From assembly GCA_934463175.1 (NCBI GenBank), contig CAKSIW010000014.1, positions 1 through 40,423 of the forward strand: 40,423 nucleotides of DNA, given 5' to 3'. Position numbers and translations under genes: made by a program. The stretch comes from an uncultured Clostridia bacterium. Its GTDB lineage: Bacteria; Bacillota; Clostridia; Monoglobales; Monoglobaceae. Below are positions 24,220 to 33,103 of this stretch, piece by piece. The stretch's first letter is position 1. Every line of letters begins with the position of its first letter. The notes beneath the pieces are model-generated. The model was not told the DNA's origin. It was given only the letters and a program-made list of their open reading frames with translations, and did not search any database.

Positions 24220-25218
24220 TTAAAGTCCCCATGCTTTGGGAACAAAATATTTACTGTAAAGCGAAACCGCATATCTGTCCGTCATCCCTGCAATATAGTC
24301 ACGCACAACAACATTCGGCTCATCGCTGCAGCTTATTTTTCGCACGCCCTCGGGAATCAGTTCAAGCTTTGACGAGAACAGCTCATAGAGGGCACTTATG
24401 ACGCCGAATGACTTCCCCTCCTCATGCTTTGCATACGGATTGAGATATACATTTTCAAACATAAAGCCGCGCAGACCCATCATTGCCTCATAGACTTCAT
24501 CGTCCATCACAATGTCGGGCTTTTCCATGCTCGGAAAAATTGTACCCTTTATCATCGTGTCAATCCGCGCCGAGTGCGACCTGCCCAAAACACGGGTGAA
24601 CTTCTCCGGAATATTCTCCTCCTTCAGAACTCCTCCGCGCACCGCATCATCTATATCATGGTTAATATACGCAATTTTGTCGGCAAGACGCACAATTTTC
24701 CCTTCAAGCGTCTGCGGAATTTTTTCACCCGTGTGACATAAAATCCCGTCACGAACCTCATGAGTCAAATTCAGTCCGCCCTTGCGCTCCAAAACATTTA
24801 CAACACGGAGGCTTTGCTCATTGTGCCGGAATCCCTGCGGACATATTTTGTCAAGTGCGCGCTCCCCTGCATGACCGAACGGAGTGTGTCCGAGATCGTG
24901 ACCGAGTGCAATTGCCTCGGTCAAGTCCTCATTGAGATCAAGCGCATTTGCAATTGTCCGCGCAATCTGCGCAACCTCCAGAGTGTGTGTCAGCCGCGTT
25001 CTGTAGTGGTCGCCCTCGGGAGACAGAAACACCTGAGTCTTGTGCTTCAGCCGTCTGAATGCTTTTGAATGTATTATTCTGTCACGGTCACGCTGAAACT
25101 CCGTCCGAATGTCGCAAAGCGGCTCGGCTGCCGCCCGTCCCTGAGTGTTTTCGCTGAGAGTCGCAAGGCGGCTGAGAAGCTGTCGTTCATGAAGCTCACT
25201 TTTTTCCCTTATATTCAA
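24220..25218 (-). CDS. dgt: Deoxyguanosinetriphosphate triphosphohydrolase-like protein (dGTPase)
   Basis: 332 residues, HD superfamily. The metal-binding H...HD...D set is seen in RTRLTHTLEVAQIART (H78) and GHDLGHTPFGH (H107-D108), with ADKIAYINHDIDDA supplying the last Asp. The type 2/3 dGTPase family hydrolyses dNTPs to nucleoside and triphosphate. The TTG start at 25218 has AGGTGA 6 nt upstream. The leader contains a hairpin (25245-25257 with 25266-25279) of about 12 bp with one mismatch and one bulge. It is the first gene of the dgt-dnaG-rpoD series. Confidence 0.93.
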   Translation of the reverse strand: MNIREKSELHERQLLSRLATLSENTQGRAAAEPLCDIRTEFQRDRDRIIHSKAFRRLKHKTQVFLSPEGDHYRTRLTHTLEVAQIARTIANALDLNEDLTEAIALGHDLGHTPFGHAGERALDKICPQGFRHNEQSLRVVNVLERKGGLNLTHEVRDGILCHTGEKIPQTLEGKIVRLADKIAYINHDIDDAVRGGVLKEENIPEKFTRVLGRSHSARIDTMIKGTIFPSMEKPDIVMDDEVYEAMMGLRGFMFENVYLNPYAKHEEGKSFGVISALYELFSSKLELIPEGVRKISCSDEPNVVVRDYIAGMTDRYAVSLYSKYFVPKAWGL

Positions 25219-25325
25219 TTGATTTCACCTGCCTCATTATCCGTGAGGAAAGCAATCCGAATCACGATTGTTTTCCCTCAGCTATAATTATTTTTCTACA
25301 TTTATTTTAAAATTCCTCTTTTTTG

Positions 25326-25353
25326 TTGACAAAACAACAATTTAAGATATAAT
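25326..25353 (+). promoter_or_regulatory. Promoter of trmK with dyad over the -35
   Basis: TTGACA (25326-25331), a 16-nt spacer and TATAAT (25348-25353). The -35 lies in a dyad, TTGTTG-N6-CAACAA (25323-25340), which could be an operator. Confidence 0.7.
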
Positions 25354-25388
25354 TATTATATAGACATATGAAAGGACTTTCTGTTACT

Positions 25389-26078
25389 ATGCAAAAGCTA
25401 CCGTCGCTCTCACCGCGGCTTCAAAAAATTGCCGACCTTGTCCCTTGCTGCAAAACGCTTGCGGACATCGGCACAGATCATGCATATATTCCCGTTCATC
25501 TTGTGCACCGCGGACGCACGGAACGCGCAATTGCCTCCGACATAAAGGCAGGTCCTCTTGCACGCGCCGCCGAGAATGTGGGTCGGTTCGGCTTGGAGGA
25601 GCAAATTGAGCTTCGTCTCGGCGCAGGTCTCGAAACCGTTTGCCCCGGTGAGGCTGATGTCATTGTCATTGCAGGAATGGGCGGCATTCTCATCGCGGAC
25701 ATATTGAAAAAATCACACGAGACCGTCAGCCGTGCAAAGCTGCTTATTCTTCAGCCGATGACGGCAGCTTATGAGCTGCGCGAATTTCTCTGTGAAAACG
25801 GGTTTGAAATCCGCGGAGAATATCTCGCCGCAGAAGATGACAAGCTCTATTGCATTATAACCGCCGCACCGCACGGCAAAACCGACTATTCCGAAGCAGA
25901 ACTGTTTCTCGGGCGCGGAATCGGAAAAAACTCTCCCGAGCTGTGGGAAAGATACCGCGCACAGACCGCAGAAAAGCTGAATAAGCGCATACACGGTCTT
26001 GAATCCGCGGCAGAAAAGGACACTGCCGCAATTGATGAGCTGAAAAACGCTTTAAATTTGATTGAAAGCAAGCTTTAA
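25389..26078 (+). CDS. trmK: tRNA (adenine(22)-N1)-methyltransferase
   Basis: 229 residues from the ATG at 25389, with AAAGGA 12 nt upstream; the ATG at 25368 is within a few bases of the predicted transcription start and has no ribosome binding site. SAM-binding Rossmann fold: ADIGTDHAYIPVHL (motif I), ASDIKAGPL, VIVIAGMGG and LILQPM. The C-terminal about 70 residues form the coiled-coil extension of TrmK (YqfN). It methylates A22 in tRNAs. Pairing with a Nif3-family gene 61 nt downstream is the standard Firmicutes arrangement and supports the call. Confidence 0.93.
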   Translation: MQKLPSLSPRLQKIADLVPCCKTLADIGTDHAYIPVHLVHRGRTERAIASDIKAGPLARAAENVGRFGLEEQIELRLGAGLETVCPGEADVIVIAGMGGILIADILKKSHETVSRAKLLILQPMTAAYELREFLCENGFEIRGEYLAAEDDKLYCIITAAPHGKTDYSEAELFLGRGIGKNSPELWERYRAQTAEKLNKRIHGLESAAEKDTAAIDELKNALNLIESKL

Positions 26079-26139
26079 GAATCAGATCAGCAGATTAAAA
26101 AACAAAGCAAGCTGTTTTAACAATAAGTAATGAAGGGAG

Positions 26140-26949
26140 ATGATGAAGGTGGTTATACTTTCAAAAATAATTGAGGAGCTTGAAGCCCTTGCACCGCCCG
26201 AGCTGAAGGAGGACTGGGACAATGTCGGACTTTTGGTCGGGGACGAGAACAAAAGAATCGAAAACGTTTACATCTGTCTTGACATAACAAACGAAAATGT
26301 TGAGCGTGCGGTTGAATTTGGAGCAGATTTGATTGTTTCGCACCACCCGCTGATTTTCAAGCCGCTTTATTCCGTCACCGAAAACGACATAACGGGCGGA
26401 ATTGTCCGCACACTAATCAGGCATGATATTTCCGCATACTCCATGCACACAAATTTTGACAAGGCGGACGGCGGAATGAATGACCTCCTTGCACACAGAC
26501 TCGGACTTGAAAATGTGCGCAAATACACCGCGGACGAGTGCATCGACCCCAAGGGTTCTCCGATTGACGCAATCGGCAGAGTCGGCTCGCTTGAGCTTCC
26601 GATGAGCATGGAGGATTTTGTATCGCATGTGAAATCAATTCTCGGCTGCCGCGCAGCAAAATATATGGGCAATCCCGATGAGACGGTTCAGACGGTTGCG
26701 CTCTGTTCGGGCAGCGGCGGCGGCGGAATATATGCGGCATACAACTCGGGTGCCGACGCATATGTCACGGCTGATTTGGGTCATCACCATGCGCAGACGG
26801 CAAAGGAGATTGGTCTGAACATCATTGACGCAGGACACTTTGAAACCGAAAACATTATCTGCGAATTTCTCGGCGAGTTTTTCCACAACCGTTTTCCCGA
26901 ACTGAATGTTGAAATTTCCGATTCAGAGCCTTTCTTCACGGGTATATAG
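26140..26949 (+). CDS. Nif3-like dinuclear metal centre protein (YqfO family)
   Basis: 269 residues. Metal-ligand motifs are present: IVSHHPLIF (two His), HTNFDKADGG, TADLGHHHAQ and DAGHFETEN. The short form lacks the PII-like insert found in some YqfO proteins. Family members are often labelled GTP cyclohydrolase 1 type 2, but the physiological role is unsettled. The start is uncertain: AAGGGAG (26133-26139) abuts ATGs at 26140 and 26143, while a GTG at 26149 has more usual spacing. It ends in a strong hairpin terminator. Confidence 0.92.
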   Translation: MMKVVILSKIIEELEALAPPELKEDWDNVGLLVGDENKRIENVYICLDITNENVERAVEFGADLIVSHHPLIFKPLYSVTENDITGGIVRTLIRHDISAYSMHTNFDKADGGMNDLLAHRLGLENVRKYTADECIDPKGSPIDAIGRVGSLELPMSMEDFVSHVKSILGCRAAKYMGNPDETVQTVALCSGSGGGGIYAAYNSGADAYVTADLGHHHAQTAKEIGLNIIDAGHFETENIICEFLGEFFHNRFPELNVEISDSEPFFTGI

Positions 26950-26962
26950 GAGCTGTAATGAT

Positions 26963-27005
26963 AAAAGCACCGCCAAATTCAGACGCTTTGGCGGTGCTTT
27001 TTGCA
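26963..27005 (+). terminator. Terminator between yqfO and the convergent rnf operon
   Basis: A perfect 15-bp stem (26963-26977 with 26987-27001) with a 9-nt loop and T-run. It can act in both directions, since the minus strand also has four T after the stem, so it may also end the rnf transcript. Confidence 0.92.
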
Positions 27006-27013
27006 CTTCAGCT

Positions 27014-27847
27014 TTATCTTGACGCATACCGTGCAACCTGTATGACAGGTTCTTCATTTTTTGCAAATCTGATGACCTTTCTCGGACATTTTTCTGCGCA
27101 TATACCGCAGCCTTCACACTTTTTCGGGTCAATAACAGCAAGGTTATCCTTCACCTCAATTGCCTCGGCAGGACAGTTTTTTGCACATATACCGCAGCCT
27201 ATGCAGCCGATTCCGCACACAGCGCGAACCGTCTTTCCGGCAGCCTTTGACGAACAGACGTTGATCGCCTCCGCATCATAGGGAACACTCCTGATGATTC
27301 CCCGCGGACATTCCGCAATGCACGCACCGCAGTTGACGCACTTTTCACGGTCAACCCGTGCAATGCCGTCCTCAACATGAATCGCGTCAAACCTGCACCT
27401 TTCAACGCACGACCCAAGACCGAGACAGCCGAACGCACAGCCCTTCATACCTCCTGCAAGTCTGTTTGCCGTGTGGCAGTCAATCGCACCTTCATTTATA
27501 TATCTGTCCGCTGCCAGCGTTTTTGTACCGGAACACATAACATATGCAGTCTTTCTCTCGGCTTTTTCCGCGCTGACGCCCATAATCTCGCCTATCTTTT
27601 CGGCAACCGCAGCTCCTCCGACACTACAGCATGACACATCTGCAAGTCCTGCGGCAACCGCCTCCGCATATGCGCCGCAGCCTGTATATCCGCAGCCGCC
27701 GCAGTTCGCGCCCGGAAGCACCTCAGTGATTTTCGGAACTCTCTCGTCCTTTTCAACTGCAAACAGCTTTGCCGCAATTGCAAGCAGTGCGCCGAATATT
27801 AATCCCATGCCGCCGATTGCGGCAACAGGCAGTAAAATCTGTTCCAT
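27014..27847 (-). CDS. rnfB: Rnf complex subunit B (ferredoxin-binding Fe-S protein)
   Basis: 277 residues. One N-terminal membrane helix (about 5-28) is followed by the CGGCGYTGC 4Fe-4S domain (about 48-58). Later come CLGLGSC with VERC, and three ferredoxin-type clusters: CVNCGACIAECP, CIGCGICAKNCP and CEGCGICAEKCP. RnfB takes electrons from reduced ferredoxin and passes them to the membrane subunits. It is last in the rnfCDGEAB operon, 14 nt after rnfA. Confidence 0.96.
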   Translation of the reverse strand: MEQILLPVAAIGGMGLIFGALLAIAAKLFAVEKDERVPKITEVLPGANCGGCGYTGCGAYAEAVAAGLADVSCCSVGGAAVAEKIGEIMGVSAEKAERKTAYVMCSGTKTLAADRYINEGAIDCHTANRLAGGMKGCAFGCLGLGSCVERCRFDAIHVEDGIARVDREKCVNCGACIAECPRGIIRSVPYDAEAINVCSSKAAGKTVRAVCGIGCIGCGICAKNCPAEAIEVKDNLAVIDPKKCEGCGICAEKCPRKVIRFAKNEEPVIQVARYASR

Positions 27848-27861
27848 ATTCTCTCCCTCCT

Positions 27862-28452
27862 TCAGAAGCTGAGCCCCGAAAAGCCCATGAATGCAATTGA
27901 CAGAAGGCTTGCCGAAACCAGTGTAATCGGCATTCCCTTCAAAAATTCGGGAATATCTGAGCTTTCAAGACGTTCACGAACACCTGCAAACAAAACAATT
28001 GCAAGCGTGAAGCCGAGTCCTGCGCTTGTCGCATATACAACCGACTTCAAAAAGCTCATTTCCGCACCGCCGAATTTGGTTATATTCTGAATTGCAACGC
28101 CCAAAACCGCACAGTTTGTGGTTATGAGCGGCAGATATATTCCGAGCGAGTTATAAAGCGACGGAACGGATTTCTGCAAAAACATTTCAACAAACTGAAC
28201 AAGCACCGCAATCACCAATATGAATGCAATTGTCTGTAAATATTCAATCGAGAGCAGCACCAGAAGATATTGCAGCGCCCATGTTATTGCAGAGGCACAC
28301 GCCATGACAAACACAACCGCAAACCCCATTCCGACTGCGGTTTCAACCTTTTTTGAAACGCCGAGAAACGGGCATATTCCCAAAAACTGAACAAGAACAA
28401 AATTTTGAATCAGAATTGCTCCGATGCTGATAATCAGTAAATCCCTAAGCAT
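27862..28452 (-). CDS. rnfA: Rnf complex subunit A
   Basis: 196 residues, six membrane helices. QNFVLVQFLGICPFLGVSK near the N-terminus and SLGIYLPLITTNCAVLG in the middle are family signatures; the conserved Cys of each half-helix pair are thought to hold a shared Fe-S cluster with RnfE. The start overlaps the rnfE stop by 8 nt. Confidence 0.96.
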   Translation of the reverse strand: MLRDLLIISIGAILIQNFVLVQFLGICPFLGVSKKVETAVGMGFAVVFVMACASAITWALQYLLVLLSIEYLQTIAFILVIAVLVQFVEMFLQKSVPSLYNSLGIYLPLITTNCAVLGVAIQNITKFGGAEMSFLKSVVYATSAGLGFTLAIVLFAGVRERLESSDIPEFLKGMPITLVSASLLSIAFMGFSGLSF

Positions 28453-29050
28453 TTTTGCCTGCCCCCTTCCGCTTTGCCGATATTATGTTTATTGTCATCA
28501 CAATGAGTGCAAGTGTCAGAAATGCGCCCGGAGGCAGAATCATTATCGTCATCGGCATGAAGCTCTCGCCGAACAGCGAGATTCCCAGCCATGTGCCTGC
28601 ACCGAGAATTTCTCTGACAGAACCGATCAGGAACAGCGCACAGGTGAATCCCAGACCCATTCCCAAGCCGTCAACCGCAGAGCTGAGCACGCCGTTCTTC
28701 GACGCAAACGCCTCTGCACGTCCCAGAATTATGCAATTCACGACAATCAGCGGAATGTATATTCCGAGAGAGCTTGAAAGTGCAGGGGTATATGCCTTCA
28801 TCAGCATTTCAACAACCGTCACAAAGCTTGCAATCACAACAACATATGCCGCAATTCTCACCTTTTCGGGAATGAATTTTCTCAGCAGTGAAATGAATAT
28901 GTTGGAGCAAATCAGCACCGCCATTGTTGAAAGACCCATTCCAAGACCGTTCACCGCGCTTGTTGTCACCGCAAGTGTCGGACACATTCCGAGAAAGAGA
29001 ACAAATGTGGGGTTTTCCTTCAGAAGTCCGTTAAAAAATATTTTCTTCAT
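28445..29050 (-). CDS. rnfE: Rnf complex subunit E
   Basis: 201 residues from the ATG at 29050, which starts 1 nt after the rnfG stop; GGAGG is 11 nt upstream. Six membrane helices and a paralogue of RnfA: ENPTFVLFLGMCPTLAVTTS and SLGIYIPLIVVNCIILGRAE carry the matching Cys. It forms the ion-translocating core with RnfA and RnfD. Confidence 0.95.
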   Translation of the reverse strand: MKKIFFNGLLKENPTFVLFLGMCPTLAVTTSAVNGLGMGLSTMAVLICSNIFISLLRKFIPEKVRIAAYVVVIASFVTVVEMLMKAYTPALSSSLGIYIPLIVVNCIILGRAEAFASKNGVLSSAVDGLGMGLGFTCALFLIGSVREILGAGTWLGISLFGESFMPMTIMILPPGAFLTLALIVMTINIISAKRKGAGKNA

Positions 29051-29051
29051 T

Positions 29052-29735
29052 TCACTTCGCACCTCCGCTCTCGCCGTTTATCTGCATATCGGTCGCCTTT
29101 TTGGTTTCTTCAAGCTTTTCATTCACAGCAGCCGCAGTGTCCGCACTGCCGTCTGCCGCCTTTGCAGCAACCTGTTCAAGTGCCGCATTCACGCATGAGG
29201 TCACGGCTCTTGATGTGATTGTCGCACCAGAAATCGCGGAAATTTCATTTTCGCCCTTTGCGTCTCCCTTGACAACCTCCATTTTGCCGTTCCTGCCCTC
29301 ATACTGTCCCGAAAATGCAGGTGTTGAAGCCTTTGCACCGAGACCTGCCGTTTCGGAGGATTCAAGAATCTTAACACGCGTCACCTTTATATCCTTGTCA
29401 ATGCCAATCATCACGCGAATGTCTCCGCCATAGCCGGCATTTGAAACCGCAGTGACAACATATCCGACTGTTCCGTTCCCGTCAAGCCCGACATTCAGCG
29501 ACTCAATTCTGACGCCTGCCGCCGCACCCTCCGGTGTGTCCTTTTCCGAAAACTCGCTTTTTTTGAACTCCGACGCCGCGGACAGCACCTCTCTTTGCGC
29601 CTCGGTGTCCGCCTTTGCCGCATTCTCTGCAATCACCGGTGCAGTCACCGTATTCACAGCCGCAAGGCAAAGAGCCGCTGCCGCCGTTATCACAAACAGC
29701 TTCAGGGAAACCGTCAAAACCTCTCTATTCAGCAT
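29052..29735 (-). CDS. rnfG: Rnf complex subunit G (covalent FMN)
   Basis: 227 residues from the ATG at 29735 with AAGGGGGG upstream; a frame reaching 29786 would run through the end of rnfD. One N-terminal membrane helix (about 12-32) precedes an extracytoplasmic FMN-binding domain. The flavinylation motif is SGAT, with T172 as the expected attachment residue. The last 40 residues are an Ala/Lys/Glu-rich tail longer than usual. The start overlaps rnfD by 11 nt. Confidence 0.95.
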   Translation of the reverse strand: MLNREVLTVSLKLFVITAAAALCLAAVNTVTAPVIAENAAKADTEAQREVLSAASEFKKSEFSEKDTPEGAAAGVRIESLNVGLDGNGTVGYVVTAVSNAGYGGDIRVMIGIDKDIKVTRVKILESSETAGLGAKASTPAFSGQYEGRNGKMEVVKGDAKGENEISAISGATITSRAVTSCVNAALEQVAAKAADGSADTAAAVNEKLEETKKATDMQINGESGGAK

Positions 29736-30717
29736 TTTTCGCGCCCCCCTTTTCTCCGAAACGCTTCGGAACGGTGAAACGGTCAATCAGCGGTGATGCA
29801 ATATTCATCAGAAGAATTGAATATGTCACGCCCTCCGGATAGCCGCCCCACAGTCTGATGACAGCCGTCAGCACACCGCAGCCGATTCCGAAAATTATAT
29901 GTCCGCGCGCCGTATACGGCGTTGTCACATAATCCGTTGCCATGAAGAACGCACCGAGCAGAAGTCCTCCCGAGAGAACGTGATAGAGCGCGTCTCCGCG
30001 GAACAGCCCGTCTCCTCCGAAAATAAATGTCAGAACCGCCACCGTTGCAATATATGCAAACGGAATTTTCACATCAATAACACGCCTGTATATGAGATAC
30101 ACAGCACCAATCAGAATTGCAAGTGCCGACACCTCGCCAATGCAGCCGCCTATGTTTCCGAAAAACAGAGCGGAATAGGTCGGGAGAGTGCCGCCCTCGG
30201 AAAGCTGTGCCAGAGGGGTTGCCGCAGTCACGGCATCAGCCGCTCCGAAAACCCCGGCATGAGTGAACGGCTTTGCCCACGTTGTCATTGCCTGCGCCCA
30301 TGAGGTGAGCAGAAACGCTCTTGCAGCCATTGCGGGATTCATGAAGTTGTGTCCCAGTCCGCCAAAGAACTGCTTCACAATTATAACCGCAAACAGCGCA
30401 CCGATAACCGCAATCCAATACGGAAGCGTGACAGGCAGATTAAGCGCAAGCAGCAAACCTGTCACAACAGCACTGAAATCACCCGTTGTGTTCGGTTTTT
30501 TCAGTATTCTGCACCATGACCATTCAAAAAACACACTCGCCGCAATGCATACCGCGGCAAGAACCGCCGCACGCATTCCGAACACAATCACACCTGCAAT
30601 CAAGGCAGGACACAGTGCAATCACAACGTCAAGCATAATCCCCTCTGTTGTGTTTCCGCTTCGGATATGCGGTGATTCGGTCACAACATATTTTTTCTTT
30701 TCTTCAGCCGACATCAT
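29725..30717 (-). CDS. rnfD: Rnf complex subunit D
   Basis: 330 residues. The ATG at 30717 overlaps the rnfC stop by one base (TGATG); the adjacent GTG at 30720 is better spaced from AGGAGG and is an alternative. About eight to ten membrane helices. GGLGHNFMNPAMAARAFLL and the segment DAVTAATPLA, whose T167 fits the covalent FMN site of RnfD/NqrB, identify the subunit. It carries electrons across the membrane and is part of the ion path. Confidence 0.95.
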   Translation of the reverse strand: MMSAEEKKKYVVTESPHIRSGNTTEGIMLDVVIALCPALIAGVIVFGMRAAVLAAVCIAASVFFEWSWCRILKKPNTTGDFSAVVTGLLLALNLPVTLPYWIAVIGALFAVIIVKQFFGGLGHNFMNPAMAARAFLLTSWAQAMTTWAKPFTHAGVFGAADAVTAATPLAQLSEGGTLPTYSALFFGNIGGCIGEVSALAILIGAVYLIYRRVIDVKIPFAYIATVAVLTFIFGGDGLFRGDALYHVLSGGLLLGAFFMATDYVTTPYTARGHIIFGIGCGVLTAVIRLWGGYPEGVTYSILLMNIASPLIDRFTVPKRFGEKGGAKNAE

Positions 30718-32081
30718 CACTTCTTCACCTCCTGCGCAATCCTGCTGAGTCTTTCCTTGCCTGTCTTTATGTATTGCAGAGGATTCTGCTCGGCAGGACA
30801 GACATATGTGCACGAACCGCAGCTTATGCAGTCCGAGATATTCAGCTTTTCAAGCTTTTCGTTATCTCCGCGTTTCACCGCATCGAGAAGCACATTAGGC
30901 AAAAGATTCATCGGGCAGCCCTCAACGCACCTTCCGCAGCGGAGACAAGCCCCCTCACGGCGCGGTTTTGCCGCCTCAGCTCCGAACGCCAGTATTCCTG
31001 ATGTTCCCTTGATTACGGGAACTGCCGTATCGGGCACGGCAAGTCCCATCATGGGACCGCCCATAATAATCTTTGCCGCATTCTCGGTGTATCCGCATTT
31101 TTCAAGAATATATTCAAAATCCGTACCGATTCGCACCCTGAAATTTGAACGGTTTGCAACGCAGTCACCGCCGACCGTGACAATTCTTCTCATCAGCGGT
31201 GTTCCGCTCAGAACCGCCCTCGCAATTGCGGCACAGGTGTCAATGTTGTCAACAACCGCACCAACGTCCATCGGAAGCTTCCCCGGAGGAACCTCACGTC
31301 CCGTCACCGCTTTGATGAGGTGCTTTTCAGACCCCTGCGGATATTTTGTTTTAACCTTCACAACCTTGATTTCAAGCCCCGTCTCGCGCTCCGCAAGTTT
31401 GCTCATATGCTCAATTGCGTCGGGCTTGTTCGTCTCAATTGCAATATACCCTGTTTTGAGTCCGAAAACCTTCATGGTCAGTTTAAGTCCCTCAACGACC
31501 TCATCGCCCGTCTCAAGCATTGCGCGGTGGTCAGAGGTCAGATATGGCTCACACTCCGCACCGTTCACAATCACATATTCAATTTTCTTATCCTTTGGCG
31601 GCGAGAGCTTGACATGTGTCGGAAATGCCGCTCCGCCCATACCGACAATGCCTGCTTCACGCACAATATCAACAATTTCCTTTGCGGAAAGCGATTCCGC
31701 ATTGCGCGGCTTAATTGCTCCGCACGGCTCGTCCTCACCGTCATTCTCCACAACGACCGACAAAACCTCCCTGCCGCTCGGGTGAAGTCTCGGTTCAACT
31801 GCCGTGACCGTTCCCGAAACGGACGAATGAATGTTTGCGGAAACAAAGCCTCCCGCCTCGCCAATCAGCTGTCCCATGAGAACCCTGTCGCCGACCTTAA
31901 CCGTCGGCACAGCAGGCGCACCGATATGCTGCTGCATCGGAAACACAAGCGTTTTCGGTGCTTCAAGCTCAATGATCGGCTTTTTGCAGGTTGAATCCTT
32001 CATGTCATTCGGATGAATGCCGCCCTTGAACGTCAGCACATCTCCGAATCCAAGTCTTTTTTTCAGCTCGGATAAATTCAA
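30717..32081 (-). CDS. rnfC: Rnf complex subunit C (NADH-binding)
   Basis: 454 residues from a TTG at 32081, placed 7 nt after AAAGGGGGG; an ATG at 32120 would start before that site. Domains: N-terminal TFKGGIHPND, the NuoF-like FMN/NADH region (GIVGMGGAAFPTHVK, VNGAECEPYLTSDHR), a SLBB-like part, and two 4Fe-4S motifs, CLRCGRCVEGCP and CISCGSCTYVCP, near the C-terminus. It exchanges electrons with NAD. It is the first rnf gene, 45 nt after dnaI; I see no consensus promoter in that gap, so it may be transcribed from upstream or from a weak site. Confidence 0.96.
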   Translation of the reverse strand: MNLSELKKRLGFGDVLTFKGGIHPNDMKDSTCKKPIIELEAPKTLVFPMQQHIGAPAVPTVKVGDRVLMGQLIGEAGGFVSANIHSSVSGTVTAVEPRLHPSGREVLSVVVENDGEDEPCGAIKPRNAESLSAKEIVDIVREAGIVGMGGAAFPTHVKLSPPKDKKIEYVIVNGAECEPYLTSDHRAMLETGDEVVEGLKLTMKVFGLKTGYIAIETNKPDAIEHMSKLAERETGLEIKVVKVKTKYPQGSEKHLIKAVTGREVPPGKLPMDVGAVVDNIDTCAAIARAVLSGTPLMRRIVTVGGDCVANRSNFRVRIGTDFEYILEKCGYTENAAKIIMGGPMMGLAVPDTAVPVIKGTSGILAFGAEAAKPRREGACLRCGRCVEGCPMNLLPNVLLDAVKRGDNEKLEKLNISDCISCGSCTYVCPAEQNPLQYIKTGKERLSRIAQEVKK

Positions 32082-32126
32082 AGCCAAGCCCCCCTTTATG
32101 TTAAATATATGCTTTATCAAAACAAT

Positions 32127-33098
32127 TTATTGCTTTTTCGCCTTCACCAGCGGACGCAAATCGCGCCCTGCCGTCTGAAGCAGAGTGTAGTCACCGACAA
32201 ATCTTGACGCAATTCTCTGGCTGTAGTTGTCCGAAATCGCACCCAAATTGAGATTTGACGAAATCACCGTGCTTTTTCCCGATATTATCCGCGAATTTAT
32301 GACATCAAAAAACGCAGCCGTTGTGAACTGGGTCACAAACTCCGTTCCAAGGTCATCGATAATCAAAAGATCCGCATCATATATATATCTGACCGTCTCC
32401 GCCGCGTCCTCTCCGCCTTCCTTGCCGAATTTCTCCTTTTCAAAAAATTCAAACATGCGGTATGCAGTCTGATAATACACTGTTTTTCCGCGCTCCAACG
32501 CACGGTTTGCAATGCAGCTCGAAATATACGTCTTGCCCGTTCCCGCATTTCCCATGATGAGAAGGTTTTCATGCGTCTCATCAAAGGTTTCCGCAAAGCT
32601 GAACGCACGGTCGCAAAGCTTGCGGATTATTTTCAGTGCCATGTCCGAGTCATCGCCCTGATTGGCAAAAAGCGTAAAATCAAAGCGTTCAAACGTCTGT
32701 TCTCTCATATGCTCGGTCAGATTCGAGTTTGCACCAATCCATTTCACAATCAGCGATTTCAGGCAGCCGCAGCGTTTTCCGCCGATATACCCCGTGTCAC
32801 GGCATTCGCGGCAGCTGTATATGTCATCAAGAAAATCCGCCGCAAAACCATTTTTTTCAAGAACCGCCGCCTTCTCGTGCTGAAGCCGCCGTATGCTCTC
32901 CTTCACGTCCTCAAAGCTGCCGTTCTTTTTCAGAACACACTCCAGAAGACGTGTCCCGTTTTTCATCAGCTCGCTTTCAATCTCCGCCAGTCTCGGTGCG
33001 GCGGCATATGCGCGTCTGCGCCTTTCCGCTCCCAATTCACGGTTTCGTGTGCGGATTTCCTCCAGCTCACGGTTTGCAAGAGTATATGCGGATTCCAT
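32127..33098 (-). CDS. DnaI/DnaC-type helicase loader ATPase
   Basis: 323 residues from the ATG at 33098, 8 nt after GAGGAG. The N-terminal about 90 residues are helical. A zinc-binding Cys set C96-x2-C99...C110-x-C112 follows, then the AAA+ domain: Walker A GNAGTGKTY, Walker B LLIIDDLGTE, and an arginine-rich C-terminus (SQRIASRFVGDY). The linker zinc site and AAA+ fold match Firmicutes DnaI, which loads the replicative helicase. The dnaD-like gene directly upstream (5-nt gap) supports a role in primosome assembly over a transposase-linked IstB. Confidence 0.9.
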   Translation of the reverse strand: MESAYTLANRELEEIRTRNRELGAERRRRAYAAAPRLAEIESELMKNGTRLLECVLKKNGSFEDVKESIRRLQHEKAAVLEKNGFAADFLDDIYSCRECRDTGYIGGKRCGCLKSLIVKWIGANSNLTEHMREQTFERFDFTLFANQGDDSDMALKIIRKLCDRAFSFAETFDETHENLLIMGNAGTGKTYISSCIANRALERGKTVYYQTAYRMFEFFEKEKFGKEGGEDAAETVRYIYDADLLIIDDLGTEFVTQFTTAAFFDVINSRIISGKSTVISSNLNLGAISDNYSQRIASRFVGDYTLLQTAGRDLRPLVKAKKQ

Positions 33099-33103
33099 AA
33101 ATA

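Noticed and set aside
30718..30813. N-terminal extension of RnfD
   Set aside because: The extra residues are a shadow of the RnfC Fe-S region in another frame; the rnfD start is coupled to the rnfC stop.
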